Positions 49,086-58,505 of a DNA stretch of 64,000 nucleotides are shown here, piece after piece. Numbering within the stretch: the first letter of the stretch is position 1; the number at the start of each line of letters is the position of its first letter. The notes under the pieces are model-generated. The model saw nothing but the letters and a program-made list of their open reading frames with translations. It had not been told where the DNA came from and made no database searches. Source of the stretch: Limosilactobacillus oris (lineage in GTDB: Bacteria; Bacillota; Bacilli; Lactobacillales; Lactobacillaceae). Position numbers and translations under genes: made by a program. Location: positions 496,001-560,000 of the forward strand of contig NZ_CP104398.1 of NCBI RefSeq assembly GCF_025311495.1, read 5' to 3'.

Positions 49086-49592
49086 CTACCAGATAGTACG
49101 CATCCGCCGTTTCTTAATCTTGCGCCGCAGCTTCGCTCGCAGTGGGCTAAAGAATTCGTGCTCCGCTTCGAAATCGTCGACTAAGGAAACAATCAGGCTC
49201 TCCGGATAACGCGGCGTCGCCATCGTTGCTCCGAACATATGCTTTAAGATAATATCCTTTTCCTTTTTATTCAATGGGGTAATCTTCTCCGCGTTGCGCA
49301 GGGCCACACGGGGATGGATGAAGGCGTGCGTTCCCAGGTCAAACTTGGTCGTCCGCCAGTCATAGTAGAACAGGTCATGCAGCAGGCCTGCCCGGGCCGT
49401 ACTCCGGTAATCCAGGTGCAGACGCTTCGCAATTCGGTAACTATCGTAAGACACCGCGATTGAATGCTGGAGACGGTTAGAATGATGGTGCTGAGTATAG
49501 TCCGCTAACTTCTGTACAGCCGGTTGGGCTAATAAATCATTGACAATCGCCATGTACTCACGATCTTGACGCCATTCATTCTTTGTTTTCAT
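49086..49592 (-). CDS. HD-domain hydrolase
   Basis: 168 residues. The metal-binding motif is made of HSIAVSYDSY, LLHDLFYYD (HD) and THAFIHP. Related HD proteins in this neighbourhood are small phosphohydrolases of unknown substrate. The end is very basic (KLRRKIKKRRMRTIW), possibly for nucleic-acid contact. The gap to the HxlR gene is 14 bases. Confidence 0.8.
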   Translation of the reverse strand: MKTKNEWRQDREYMAIVNDLLAQPAVQKLADYTQHHHSNRLQHSIAVSYDSYRIAKRLHLDYRSTARAGLLHDLFYYDWRTTKFDLGTHAFIHPRVALRNAEKITPLNKKEKDIILKHMFGATMATPRYPESLIVSLVDDFEAEHEFFSPLRAKLRRKIKKRRMRTIW

Positions 49593-49661
49593 GTAATACC
49601 CCTTCCTAATTGTTTTAGATTATCATACTGAAAAATGACCAGGATTTAAATTAATTTGCTC

Positions 49662-50435
49662 CTAGTCCAGTTCCCGGTTCAGTTGGAACATCAGGATTCC
49701 CGCGGAAACCGCCACGTTTAAGGACTCAGCGTCTCCCCGCATGGGGATATAAAGGTTGGCCGTCGTCTCTTTCAATAGGTCAGCTGCCATCCCCTGGCCT
49801 TCATTGCCCATAATCAAGGCAAAGGTCTGTCCAGGATGAACATCCCGGAAATTTTTTGCTGCCGGATTAAGCTGGGTACCATAGACGGGAGCGCCGAGCT
49901 GCTTAAAGTCCTGAATCCACTTGTGGAGATCGCCTTCGAGCAGGGTCAAATGAAACTGACTCCCCTGCATGGAACGCACAACCTTGGGACCAAAAAGGTC
50001 AGCCGACCGGTCGCCAACAACCACGCCTGTAAACCCTGCCGCGTCCGCGGTTCGAACCATTGTACCGACGTTGCCCGGATCTTGGACCCGGTCCAAGAGG
50101 AGCCAGGCCCCCTGAATATTCGCTGGTACCCGGTGCGCGTCTGGCAGGTCAACGACCGCAGCAATTCCCTGGGGAGTTACCGTGTCCGTAACGTGCTGCA
50201 TAATCTCTGGAGTCACCACATAGGCTTCCGCAGTGCGAGCAACTAAGTCCTGGTGAGCCGCAAGCTGGTCAGCCGTCCCAATCAGCTGCCGGAGTTGGTT
50301 GCCAGCCTTGACGGCCTCGTTAACCAGGTGCCAGCCATCCAGCAGATATTCTCCACTCTGCCGACGAAACTTCTTTGTTTGCAGCTTCTTCCAATTTTTG
50401 ACGTGTTGGTTGTGAACAGATGTTAATTCTTCCAT
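49662..50435 (-). CDS. SpoU/TrmH-family RNA 2'-O-methyltransferase
   Basis: 257 residues. An N-terminal L30e-like RNA-binding part (RRQSGEYLLDGWHLVNEA) and a C-terminal knotted SPOUT domain: RVQDPGNVGTMVRTADAAG, FALIMGNEGQGM and IPMRGDAESLNVAVSAGIL. It is the YsgA/RlmB-like type found before acyP; the RNA target is not known. Confidence 0.9.
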   Translation of the reverse strand: MEELTSVHNQHVKNWKKLQTKKFRRQSGEYLLDGWHLVNEAVKAGNQLRQLIGTADQLAAHQDLVARTAEAYVVTPEIMQHVTDTVTPQGIAAVVDLPDAHRVPANIQGAWLLLDRVQDPGNVGTMVRTADAAGFTGVVVGDRSADLFGPKVVRSMQGSQFHLTLLEGDLHKWIQDFKQLGAPVYGTQLNPAAKNFRDVHPGQTFALIMGNEGQGMAADLLKETTANLYIPMRGDAESLNVAVSAGILMFQLNRELD

Positions 50436-50538
50436 TAAAAACTACCTTTCTCTTATTTTTAATTATACCATGAAACAATGGTGTACAATACAGACAACCC
50501 ATTCGGCAGTTACTAAGTTTTTGTTAAGGAGTTTGCCA

Positions 50539-50814
50539 ATGATCAACTATCAGCTTACCGTCAGCGGCCAGGTTCAGGGAGTCGGTTTTCGGTGGGGCTG
50601 CTACCGCCTCGCCCAGCAGTACGGCGTCAGTGGCTTTGTCAAGAACCTTCCATCCGGCCAGGTCTATCTGGAAGTTCAGGGGTTGCCAGACGCGGTGACC
50701 AACTTTATCGCCCGCGTTGAAAGCGGGCCCACCCCTTATGCCCACGTCAATCAAGTTAGCAAGCACCGCCTCCCCTGCCAGGATTACGGGGGCCAGTTTA
50801 CAATCCGTCGCTAA
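50539..50814 (+). CDS. acyP: Acylphosphatase
   Basis: 91 residues. It hydrolyses acyl phosphates. Signature QGVGFRWGCYRLAQQYGVSG with the catalytic Arg, and GFVKNLPSGQVYLEVQG. Start at 50539 with AAGGAGTTT; the upstream extension to 50470 lies in the promoter region. Confidence 0.93.
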   Translation: MINYQLTVSGQVQGVGFRWGCYRLAQQYGVSGFVKNLPSGQVYLEVQGLPDAVTNFIARVESGPTPYAHVNQVSKHRLPCQDYGGQFTIRR

Positions 50815-50905
50815 TTCGCCTCACCAGCTGGCTTTTAATGCCGCTTTAAGTTAAGATATGTACTGTTACCCAAATTAAGAAATTGCAAGGAGTTATTATT
50901 AACGC

Positions 50906-51850
50906 ATGAAACACAAGAAACTAACACTTGCCGGTCTGCTGTCCGTCTTATTGCTGACCCTGAGCGGCTGTGTACGAACGACCAAGAGCGGGAAGCCCTA
51001 TGGTTTTGTCTACGACTACATGGCAAAGCCAATGCAGCACCTGATGGAATGGCTAGCTGCCCACCTCGGCAACAACTACGGTTGGGCAATCATCGTTATC
51101 GTAGTCGTGGTTCGGTCCATCTTGCTACCGGTAATGTTCTCACAAATGAAGAAGTCCACGATTACCCAGGAGAAGATGGCTAAGGTCCAGCCACTGATCA
51201 AGGAACTGAGTGAAAAGCAAAAGGCCGCCAAAACTCCAGAGGAACAAGCGGCGGTAAGCCAGCAGATGATGGCCCTCTACCGGGATAACAACATCAGCAT
51301 TACCGGGGGGATTGGCTGTCTGCCACTGTTAATTCAGTTGCCAGTCTTTGCCGCCCTTTACGCTGCCATCCGCTACTCACCAGACCTTTACCACGCTGAA
51401 TTCTTCGGCATCGCCCTGGGGAAGCCAAGCATCATCCTGGCGGTCCTTTCCTTTATCGCCTACGCTGCCCAAAGCTACCTGGGGCTCATCGGGGTTCCAG
51501 AAGAACAGAAGAAGCAGATGAAGATGGCCATCTGGATGAGTCCATTTATGACCTTCTTTATCTCCCTGACTTCCTCCGCTGGGCTGGGACTGTACTTCTT
51601 TATCGGGGGACTCTTCGCCATCTTGCAAACCCTGATGGTCAACGCCTACCGGCCACGCATCCGGAAGCGGATCGAAGAAGAAAGCAAGAACCACCCAATT
51701 AAAATGCCTGCGGCACCACAGACGCCTGCCAACGCAACCGCTAGTGCGATTGACCAGCTGAAACAGCCGGGACAAACAACAACCGAGGCTAACAAGGCAG
51801 CTAAGCGGAACCGGCAACGGAACGCGGGTAAACAGCACCATCACAAGTAA
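50906..51850 (+). CDS. yidC: Membrane protein insertase YidC (lipoprotein type)
   Basis: 314 residues. Lipoprotein signal peptide with lipobox LSGC (Cys near 23), then the hydrophilic-groove insertase core: WAIIVIVVVVRSILLPVMFS with the conserved Arg, FAALYAAIRYSPDL and TLMVNAYRPRI. The C-terminus is very basic (KRNRQRNAGKQHHHK), suggesting ribosome contact. Gram-positive YidC1/2 type. It follows acyP, as in many lactobacilli. Confidence 0.95.
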   Translation: MKHKKLTLAGLLSVLLLTLSGCVRTTKSGKPYGFVYDYMAKPMQHLMEWLAAHLGNNYGWAIIVIVVVVRSILLPVMFSQMKKSTITQEKMAKVQPLIKELSEKQKAAKTPEEQAAVSQQMMALYRDNNISITGGIGCLPLLIQLPVFAALYAAIRYSPDLYHAEFFGIALGKPSIILAVLSFIAYAAQSYLGLIGVPEEQKKQMKMAIWMSPFMTFFISLTSSAGLGLYFFIGGLFAILQTLMVNAYRPRIRKRIEEESKNHPIKMPAAPQTPANATASAIDQLKQPGQTTTEANKAAKRNRQRNAGKQHHHK

Positions 51851-51909
51851 ATATTAGATAGTGGCTGGGAGATTATTCCTGGCCCCTTTTATTTTAAGGA
51901 GGATTCACC

Positions 51910-52320
51910 ATGATTAAGCCAGTCAACAGGGACGTAAATATCCTGCGCCAAGTCAGCCAGCTGGCGAGCAAGGACGATTTACCAGTCGCACAGGACCTCA
52001 GAGACACCCTCACGGCCAATGCCGACCGCTGTGTCGGGATGGCCGCTAATATGATTGGGGTAACAAAACGCATCATTATTGCCAGTCTCGGGCCGCTCCA
52101 AGTGGTAATGTTCAATCCGCAAATAGTTGCCAAGAGTGGGCCTTACCAGGTCCAAGAAGGCTGTCTCTCACTCTCCGGACAACGTTCCACAACCCGGTTT
52201 CAAAAAATTAGGGTTCGCTTCACCAACGAGCAGTGGGAACAGCAGGAGTTAACCCTCACCGCCTTCCCGGCCGAAATTATCCAGCACGAACTTGACCACT
52301 GCAACGGTATTTTAATCTAA
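51910..52320 (+). CDS. def: Peptide deformylase-like protein
   Basis: 136 residues. Motif 2 EGCLSL (metal Cys) and motif 3 HELDHCNGIL (HExxH) are intact. Motif 1, normally GxGLAAxQ with an active-site Gln, reads GMAANMIG here, so the Gln is replaced by Met. It is the short deformylase form of lactobacilli, probably active but altered. AAGGAGG precedes the ATG. Confidence 0.85.
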   Translation: MIKPVNRDVNILRQVSQLASKDDLPVAQDLRDTLTANADRCVGMAANMIGVTKRIIIASLGPLQVVMFNPQIVAKSGPYQVQEGCLSLSGQRSTTRFQKIRVRFTNEQWEQQELTLTAFPAEIIQHELDHCNGILI

Positions 52321-52348
52321 CCTGTCTACGTGGCTAACCACCACAAAC

Positions 52349-52395
52349 GAAAACGTCCCAAACCAGCTTTTAATAGCCGGTTTGGGACGTTTTCC
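52349..52395. terminator. Bidirectional intrinsic terminator
   Basis: AAAACGTCCCAAACC and GGTTTGGGACGTTTT form a perfect 15-bp stem between the convergent def and sensor-kinase genes. Confidence 0.85.
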
Positions 52396-53870
52396 TATTC
52401 TGATTTATTTTCCTGATCTTCAATAATGGGCAGGACGACCTTGAAGAGGGAACCTGCGCCAAGGGAACTTTCCAGACTGATACTGCCATGGTAACCCTCG
52501 ACCAGTCGTTGGGCAATCGAAAGTCCTAGTCCATTCCCGCCTTTCTTGCGACTCCGGGCCTTATCTACCCGGTAAAAGCGGTCAAAGACCCGTTGGGCAT
52601 CTTCCGGCGGAATCCCTTCACCGAAGTCTTGAACCCCGATTTCCACGGTGTTCATCCCCCGGGAAAGGGTCAGGTGGATCTCCTTGCGCTCTCCTGAATA
52701 CTTCACGGCGTTATCGCAGAGGATTACCAAGACCTGTTCCAAGTGGTCGCGGTAAATGTTCACGCTGATTTTCTCATCCACGTCATCATCGAGGGTAAAG
52801 GTAAAGTCCGGGTAGAGCATCTTGAAGTTATTAAAGACCTGATGAACCACGTCGTTTACCACCGTCCGCTGGTCCCGGAAGTTGATTTCGACCTGTTCCG
52901 CCCGGCTGAGGTCCAGCATTTCTTGGACCAGGTTCTTCATCCGTTTTGTTTCCACCAGTGAAGCAGCCAGGGAGTCGTCAAGGACTTGCGGATCATCCTT
53001 GCCCCACCGCTGCAACATTTCCAAGTGACCTTGGATAATTGCGACCGGGGTCCGCAGTTCATGACTGACGTCGCTGACAAACTGGCTTTGCTGGTCCAGG
53101 TAGCGCTGCATCCGGTCCAGCATCTCGTTGAACATCTCAATCAACTCGGCTAGTTCATCATTCCGGTTGACCTTGGGAACCCGGATGTCCTTGGTGGGGT
53201 CCTTGCTGATGGCCTTAACGGTGTCATGGATCCCACTGAGCGGCTGTAAGAAAAAGGACGACAGGAAGTAGCCGAGCAGGCCACTTGCTAAGACCACCAG
53301 GCACAGGGCCAACCCACAGACAAGCCGTAACTGACGGTAGCTCTGGACATACGCGTTCAGGTTATTTTCTACTTGGAGGTAGCCGATTACCTGCCGGCTC
53401 TTTTGCGAATAAATCGGCATGTGCCCCACCAGGATTTGGTGACGGGCGCCCTTATAGATTCGAACTTGCCGGTCATTTACCAGTGACGGGCGGACATCGG
53501 AGCGGCCCGTCGACAGCAGCTTTTTGCCCTGGGGATTATAGATGTTGACAATCAGGTGCCCATCGCTCAGCTCTTTGATTAGCGGTCGCTTGTAGTCGGC
53601 CCCCTGGACGATCGAATGGTCCTTATCCGGATCAATCACACTGGCGATACTCTGCCTTGTCAGTGGCCGGTCATTTTTGGCTAGTTGCTGGCTGATGTTG
53701 GTCATCCCCTGGTTGAGCAGTGACCGTTCTTGACGAAAAAGACTTTGGGTAAAGGTCATAAAGAGTGCCATCGTGACCACGATAAAAATCAGCAGTGAAC
53801 CGACGGCGGTCCCAAAAGCCCACTTTAAGCGCAACGAAATAAATTGTTTGCTTTTCGCCTTATTCTCCAT
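52395..53870 (-). CDS. Sensor histidine kinase (ArlS/CsrS-like)
   Basis: 491 residues. Two membrane spans (about 16-38 and 182-204) flank an extracytoplasmic sensor region. Then come HAMP (about 205-260), HisKA with the phosphorylated His in VSDVSHELRTPVAII near 270, and an ATPase with NAVKYSGERKEIHL and GGNGLGLSIAQRL. It pairs with the upstream OmpR-type regulator; together they resemble ArlRS/CsrRS. Confidence 0.92.
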   Translation of the reverse strand: MENKAKSKQFISLRLKWAFGTAVGSLLIFIVVTMALFMTFTQSLFRQERSLLNQGMTNISQQLAKNDRPLTRQSIASVIDPDKDHSIVQGADYKRPLIKELSDGHLIVNIYNPQGKKLLSTGRSDVRPSLVNDRQVRIYKGARHQILVGHMPIYSQKSRQVIGYLQVENNLNAYVQSYRQLRLVCGLALCLVVLASGLLGYFLSSFFLQPLSGIHDTVKAISKDPTKDIRVPKVNRNDELAELIEMFNEMLDRMQRYLDQQSQFVSDVSHELRTPVAIIQGHLEMLQRWGKDDPQVLDDSLAASLVETKRMKNLVQEMLDLSRAEQVEINFRDQRTVVNDVVHQVFNNFKMLYPDFTFTLDDDVDEKISVNIYRDHLEQVLVILCDNAVKYSGERKEIHLTLSRGMNTVEIGVQDFGEGIPPEDAQRVFDRFYRVDKARSRKKGGNGLGLSIAQRLVEGYHGSISLESSLGAGSLFKVVLPIIEDQENKSE

Positions 53871-53885
53871 AAATCATCACGGACC

Positions 53886-54572
53886 TTACGAACGAATAAC
53901 GTAGCCGGTTCCCCGGACGGTTTGAATATAGCTCTTCTCACCCGAGCGGTCGATCTTGTTTCGCAGGTAGCGGATGTAGACGTCAACGACGTTCGTTTCC
54001 ACCTTTGAATCATAACCCCAGACCTTGCTGAGCAACTCCTTCCGGGACATGACCACATTGATGTTTTCCATCAGGATCAGCAGGAGCTCGTATTCCCGCT
54101 TGGTCAGGTTGATTACTTCATCCCCCCGTCGAACGACCCGGTTTTCCTTTTCAATTGTCAGGTCCTTGTAGTTAACCGTCGTCTGGTGTTCTTTATTATT
54201 GCCATCCTCAATACTGATTCGCCGCAGGAGGGCCCGGACACGGGCCAGCAGCTCTTCAATGGCAAACGGCTTTACGATGTAGTCATCGGCCCCGTGGTCC
54301 AACCCAGAAACCCGGTCAATGACGGAGTCCCGGGCCGTCATGATGATGATTGGGGTGTCCTTTAGCTCCCGAACCCGCCGGGCAACCTCAATCCCGTTTA
54401 ATTCTGGCAGCATCAGGTCAAGCAAGATTACATCAAAATCCTGGTTTAAGGCAGCGTCCAGGCCGGCCCGTCCATCCAGTTCAACGTCCGTCTCGTAACC
54501 CTCATGCTTTAATTCCAGGTTAACAAAGTTTGCTAAATTTTCTTCATCTTCAATAATTAAAATTCGACTCAT
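53886..54572 (-). CDS. OmpR-family response regulator (ArlR/CsrR-like)
   Basis: 228 residues. Receiver domain with [20 protein letters not shown], phospho-Asp in [14 protein letters not shown] near 52 and the conserved Lys in [13 protein letters not shown]-terminal winged helix with [20 protein letters not shown] and [13 protein letters not shown]. Start at 54572 with AGGTGAA; it is transcribed with the kinase 15 bases downstream. Confidence 0.93.
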   Translation of the reverse strand: MSRILIIEDEENLANFVNLELKHEGYETDVELDGRAGLDAALNQDFDVILLDLMLPELNGIEVARRVRELKDTPIIIMTARDSVIDRVSGLDHGADDYIVKPFAIEELLARVRALLRRISIEDGNNKEHQTTVNYKDLTIEKENRVVRRGDEVINLTKREYELLLILMENINVVMSRKELLSKVWGYDSKVETNVVDVYIRYLRNKIDRSGEKSYIQTVRGTGYVIRS

Positions 54573-54708
54573 TAATTTCACCTACTATATCTAATCATGG
54601 TATTTAGTACTTCTTCTCATTAAATTAACAGAATAATTTTATCACAATTCTTTAATAAACCATAGTAGGAGCGCTGGTAAAATCAGAAGAACTTTGACAA
54701 AATAAAAA

Positions 54709-54748
54709 AAGACGATCCCAGGTCCGGCGCCTAAGGAATCGTCTTTCA
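54709..54748 (-). terminator. rpmF terminator
   Basis: Minus-strand AAAGACGATTCC pairs with GGATCGTCTTT and is followed by seven T. Confidence 0.8.
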
Positions 54749-54752
54749 GTCA

Positions 54753-54932
54753 TTAGTTGTTAGTGTTAACAACTTGCTTGCCGTCGTAGTAGCCACAGTT
54801 AGGGCATACCATGTGGGACTTACGCAGTTCACCACAGTTTGGGCAAGGAGTCAAGCCAGGGACATTCAACTTAATGTGGCCCCGACGCATCCGCTTCTTA
54901 GCCTTTGAAGTCTTCCGTGCTGGAACAGCCAT
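54753..54932 (-). CDS. rpmF: Ribosomal protein bL32
   Basis: 59 residues. [19 protein letters not shown] and two zinc knuckles CPNCG...CPNCG. Start at 54932, not the upstream ATG at 54941, because AGGAGGTGT fits 54932. It follows yceD, the usual pair. Confidence 0.96.
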   Translation of the reverse strand: MAVPARKTSKAKKRMRRGHIKLNVPGLTPCPNCGELRKSHMVCPNCGYYDGKQVVNTNN

Positions 54933-54983
54933 GTTTGACACCTCCTAGAAATAAATTATCCACAAATGGTTTTTAACCGCCCG

Positions 54984-55538
54984 CTACTTTTTTTCATCCT
55001 GATCAGGAAATAGTTTTTGCAACTTCGCGAGGCGTGGATCAACTTTTTGATTCTGCCGCTTTTCAGCCTCATAGTCATCTTCAGAGATGACCGACCAGCC
55101 CTTGCCGTTTGGCATCGGCTTGCCGGCCTTTTCATCGGCAGAAAGCACCCGTAATGGTACCTGCTCAACAATGTTTTCCGCTAAGGCCGTATCGAAATCA
55201 ATCAGTTCCCGATCCTGGAGTAGGAAAACAACCTCGTCGTCTTCGTACCGGGAAAAGTGACTGCAATCATCAATATAGGTTTCAGAAAAATCAAAGTCCA
55301 GCGGCAACTGAACGGGAGTCAACGAACGACTGGACGGAACCGTCAACGTCGTCTTTACATTGGCGCTAATGGTGGCGTCCCCATCGTCATAAGTCACGTA
55401 TCCGTCCACCTTCACCGGGGCGACCCCGAGGATGATGTCTGGAAATAACTTCGTCAATGATGCGTTCAGGTCAAAAGTACTCTGAATATGAAGTGGTTCA
55501 TTTTGATAACGATGTAACTCAGCTAACGACCATTTCAT
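54984..55538 (-). CDS. yceD: YceD family protein (DUF177)
   Basis: 184 residues, acidic. The conserved C-terminal region with DPRLAKLQKLF and the YVTYDDGDATISANVKTTL domain match YceD/DUF177, whose gene is almost always paired with rpmF. It is a large-ribosomal-subunit (23S rRNA) assembly factor in plants and bacteria. Confidence 0.88.
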   Translation of the reverse strand: MKWSLAELHRYQNEPLHIQSTFDLNASLTKLFPDIILGVAPVKVDGYVTYDDGDATISANVKTTLTVPSSRSLTPVQLPLDFDFSETYIDDCSHFSRYEDDEVVFLLQDRELIDFDTALAENIVEQVPLRVLSADEKAGKPMPNGKGWSVISEDDYEAEKRQNQKVDPRLAKLQKLFPDQDEKK

Positions 55539-55651
55539 CGTACTAACCTCCTAATGCAACATGTGCAATTATACTAGTCTACCTGGTCAGTTGTCAACGT
55601 TTTTTCCTTGACAGTCTTCCCAGCTAGCTACTCTCTTGATTTTACCATACT

Positions 55652-56785
55652 TCACCGCCAGATAACGGGAGCGTGTTTCAAGTCCTGCTCGACCGGGGTA
55701 AAGGTTTGGTACAGTTTGCCGGCCCGGTAATCAACGTTATACAAACGGTCGCGCATCTGCTGGCTAACCTTGGTAAACAGTGGGATTGCGACCTGCTTTT
55801 TAACCTGGTGGAGGTACTCCTGCCCCCGCTGGTTGAAGCCCAAGATGTGGATGTAGGGGTGGGCGGCGTGCCGGGCCAGCTCCTCTTCCGTCAGCTGCAG
55901 GGTTGTATACAGGCAGAGGCGGATTAGGTGGGCATACGTATACCGCTTCGTCTTAATGGCGTGGATAAACTGGTTAAAGCCTAGTGACTGCTGGGCCGCA
56001 GTCTTCAACCGAAACTCCAGCCCCTCTGCCATCTGGTAGGTTTGGCGGAGGCTTTCAAGTGGCGCCTGAATTAACTGGTTGCGTAACAGTGGGTACAGGT
56101 CCTCCCAATCTGGTACGCTGCTCAGCTGCCGCAAAGCCGCGCCCGTTTCTCCTGGGACCGCTTCTGCAAAGCTAGCGTGCTGGTCAACCGCTTCGCGAAT
56201 CGCGCTCGCACTGGCGATCCGCCCGGTAATGACCTGGTCATGGTAGTTGCTTCCGACCCGCTGAATCGGCACTAGCCGCATTTGGTAATGGTGATCCAAA
56301 ACCGCCTTGTTGTAGGCAAAGGCAAGGATATCATTCGGCGCTTTCAGGCTAACACCGGTTTGTTGGGCAAGCTGGTCATTGAACTGGGTAGCGTAGGTCG
56401 CATTGTACTGTTTGAGCGCCGCCTGGTCAAAATCAGCGGCCAGGCGAACGAACTTCTTAAAATCCCACTGGGGATGTTCCGCGCCAAAAGCCACCGTCGG
56501 CACCTGAAGTTGGTCCAGGAGCGCCAAGGCGCCCGCCGCAAACCGGTGGGCCGGCTGGCAAGCAAAGTAAAGCGGCAGCTCGACGACGAGGTCCACCCCA
56601 TTCGCCAATGCGGTCCGGGTTCGTTCCCACTTATCAACGATTGTAGGTTCGCCCCGCTGGGTAAAGTTACCGCTCATCACGGCAACGGCCACGTCAGCGC
56701 CAGTCTGCTTTTTGGCCTGCTGGACATAGTAGGCGTGCCCATTGTGAAAGGGATTAAACTCAACTACCATTCCCACTGCCTGCAT
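55652..56785 (-). CDS. tmcAL: tRNA(Met) cytidine acetate ligase
   Basis: 377 residues. It activates acetate with ATP and forms N4-acetylcytidine at the wobble base of elongator tRNA-Met. N-terminal nucleotidyltransferase motif VVEFNPFHNGHAYYVQQA, SGNFTQRGEPTIVDKWERT and GVDLVVELPLYFACQPAHRF are characteristic. Start at 56785 with AGTAGGTG. Confidence 0.92.
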   Translation of the reverse strand: MQAVGMVVEFNPFHNGHAYYVQQAKKQTGADVAVAVMSGNFTQRGEPTIVDKWERTRTALANGVDLVVELPLYFACQPAHRFAAGALALLDQLQVPTVAFGAEHPQWDFKKFVRLAADFDQAALKQYNATYATQFNDQLAQQTGVSLKAPNDILAFAYNKAVLDHHYQMRLVPIQRVGSNYHDQVITGRIASASAIREAVDQHASFAEAVPGETGAALRQLSSVPDWEDLYPLLRNQLIQAPLESLRQTYQMAEGLEFRLKTAAQQSLGFNQFIHAIKTKRYTYAHLIRLCLYTTLQLTEEELARHAAHPYIHILGFNQRGQEYLHQVKKQVAIPLFTKVSQQMRDRLYNVDYRAGKLYQTFTPVEQDLKHAPVIWR

Positions 56786-56793
56786 TTCATCAC

Positions 56794-57534
56794 CTACTTT
56801 TGACATTCGAAGAACCACCGGGTCGTTTCAGGAGTAACCTCCTGACGACCAAAGTCAGCTGTCACTTTTACCCGTTGAAAGCCCGCCTGCTGGAGTGCCG
56901 CCTGCAACTCTTCCAGGGGATAACTCCGCTCAAAGTGGGTCTCACCAACCCGGTGGTAGTTACCATCCGGCAGCTGGTTGAAAAAGGCCAACTCATGGAT
57001 GACCCCGTGTTTCACGTCGTCATCGGCAAAGCTGCGCCAAATAAACGCCCGCTGCTGGTCTTCATCCTCGTAATTATACATATAGCCGGGATAGACAACA
57101 TCGGTCTGGTAGAGGCTGATCATGTCAAAGAGGAACCGGCCTCCGGCAGCCAAATGGGCAGAGACCTGGCTGAAGGTTTCCTGGACATCCGCCAGATCAT
57201 CAAGGTAGCAGAGCGAGTCCGCATAGCAGGTCACTGCGTCAAACTGGGGGAAGCCAGCCAAGTCACGCATGTCGGCTTGAACTAACTGGAGATCAACGCC
57301 GGTTTCGGCAGCGTGCTTGCCCGCCAGGCTAAGCATTTCTGGAGAAAAATCAGCGACGGTTAGGTCCAACCCCGCCGTTGCTAGTAAACAAGCTAACCGA
57401 CCCGCCCCACCGGCAAGGTCTAAGACGGTCTTGCTAGTGGAAGGGAGCCGGTTAAGGGTATAATCCTGCCATTGCTCGTACAGCTGGGCATCAAACAGCT
57501 CATCGTACAGCTGGGCAAAGCTCTGGTAAATCAT
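56794..57534 (-). CDS. SAM-dependent methyltransferase
   Basis: 246 residues. Class I fold with motif I VLDLAGGAGRLACLLATAG and FDAVTCYADSLCYLDDLADV. It is the YqeM-like gene that follows rsfS in Bacillota; substrate unknown. The ATG at 57534 forms a TAATG overlap with the rsfS stop. Confidence 0.88.
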   Translation of the reverse strand: MIYQSFAQLYDELFDAQLYEQWQDYTLNRLPSTSKTVLDLAGGAGRLACLLATAGLDLTVADFSPEMLSLAGKHAAETGVDLQLVQADMRDLAGFPQFDAVTCYADSLCYLDDLADVQETFSQVSAHLAAGGRFLFDMISLYQTDVVYPGYMYNYEDEDQQRAFIWRSFADDDVKHGVIHELAFFNQLPDGNYHRVGETHFERSYPLEELQAALQQAGFQRVKVTADFGRQEVTPETTRWFFECQK

Positions 57535-57890
57535 TAGTCGCTTACCCACTCGCTCAGGTTAACCAGCGGTGCCTGCGACCAGAGCTTTTCAAGATTGTAG
57601 AATTGACGGGTCTCCTCCCGGAAAACGTGGACAACCACATCGCCCAGGTCGATCAGAACCCACTTAGCATGGTTCTTTCCTTCAACACTGCCAATCGTGA
57701 CCCCGGTTTCGTGGGCCTTTTCGATTACCGCGTTGGCAATCGCCTGTACTTGACGGTCAGAACCACCAGTCATGATGACAAAGTAGTCCGCCATCGGACT
57801 GATTTCGTCGACCTTGAGGGCGGTAATATCTTCCGCCCGGCGGCCATCCGCCGCTTTAACGACCATTTCCAATACTTGTTTGCTATCCAT
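57534..57890 (-). CDS. rsfS: Ribosomal silencing factor RsfS
   Basis: 118 residues. DITALKVDEISPMADYFVIM, TGGSDRQVQAIANAV and WVLIDLGDVVVHVFREETRQ are the RsfS (Iojap) signature; it binds bL14 and stops subunit joining in starvation. Immediately downstream of yqeK. Confidence 0.95.
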   Translation of the reverse strand: MDSKQVLEMVVKAADGRRAEDITALKVDEISPMADYFVIMTGGSDRQVQAIANAVIEKAHETGVTIGSVEGKNHAKWVLIDLGDVVVHVFREETRQFYNLEKLWSQAPLVNLSEWVSD

Positions 57891-58505
57891 TTATTCAATC
57901 TCCTTTCGGTAAGCCGGTACCCAGGCATTGTATGTCTCCAGAGTCGTTGGGTAAACCGGACTATTGCGTTTCACCAGGTACTCCAGCGTTTGCTTCGTTT
58001 GGTAGGCTACTCCTGCTCCCAGGTCCTTAGCGGTAATTTCCCGGGCCCGGTAGACCTCTGGGAAATCCCGACCGGGTTCAATATAGTCCGCCATGTAAAC
58101 TACCTGTTCTAGCGGACTCATTACCGCAGCGCCGGTAGTATGGTGACGAACGGCATTCAGGATATCCTCATCCCAAATCCCCAGCTCGTCCTTGATTAGT
58201 TCAGCACCAACTACCCCATGCCAAATTGCATTGCCATAGTTCAGCAGGTCGGGATTGAGCCCCTTACGGTGGATTTCGTCAATAAAATCCTGGTCAGGAC
58301 GCTGCTTGGCGTAGTCGTGACAGAGGCCGGCAATACTAGTCTTCTCGACGTCAACCCCGTTGGCCCGAGCTAACTCAATTGCAGTCTGCTCCACCCGCAG
58401 GACGTGCTCAAAACGCTTGTCCCGCAATGCCGCACGCAAACGTTCTATCAGTTGATCACGGCTAAGGGGAATATAGTTATGGGTATAGGTTAATTTTTCA
58501 GTCAT
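57891..58505 (-). CDS. yqeK: YqeK-type diadenosine tetraphosphatase (HD domain)
   Basis: 204 residues. HD motif: FEHVLRVEQTAIELA, GLCHDYAKQRPDQDF and WHGVVGAELIKDELG. It matches bacterial YqeK, a symmetrical Ap4A hydrolase. The start at 58505 overlaps nadD's stop by eight bases; the longer frame to 58613 is a shadow of nadD. Confidence 0.92.
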   Translation of the reverse strand: MTEKLTYTHNYIPLSRDQLIERLRAALRDKRFEHVLRVEQTAIELARANGVDVEKTSIAGLCHDYAKQRPDQDFIDEIHRKGLNPDLLNYGNAIWHGVVGAELIKDELGIWDEDILNAVRHHTTGAAVMSPLEQVVYMADYIEPGRDFPEVYRAREITAKDLGAGVAYQTKQTLEYLVKRNSPVYPTTLETYNAWVPAYRKEIE

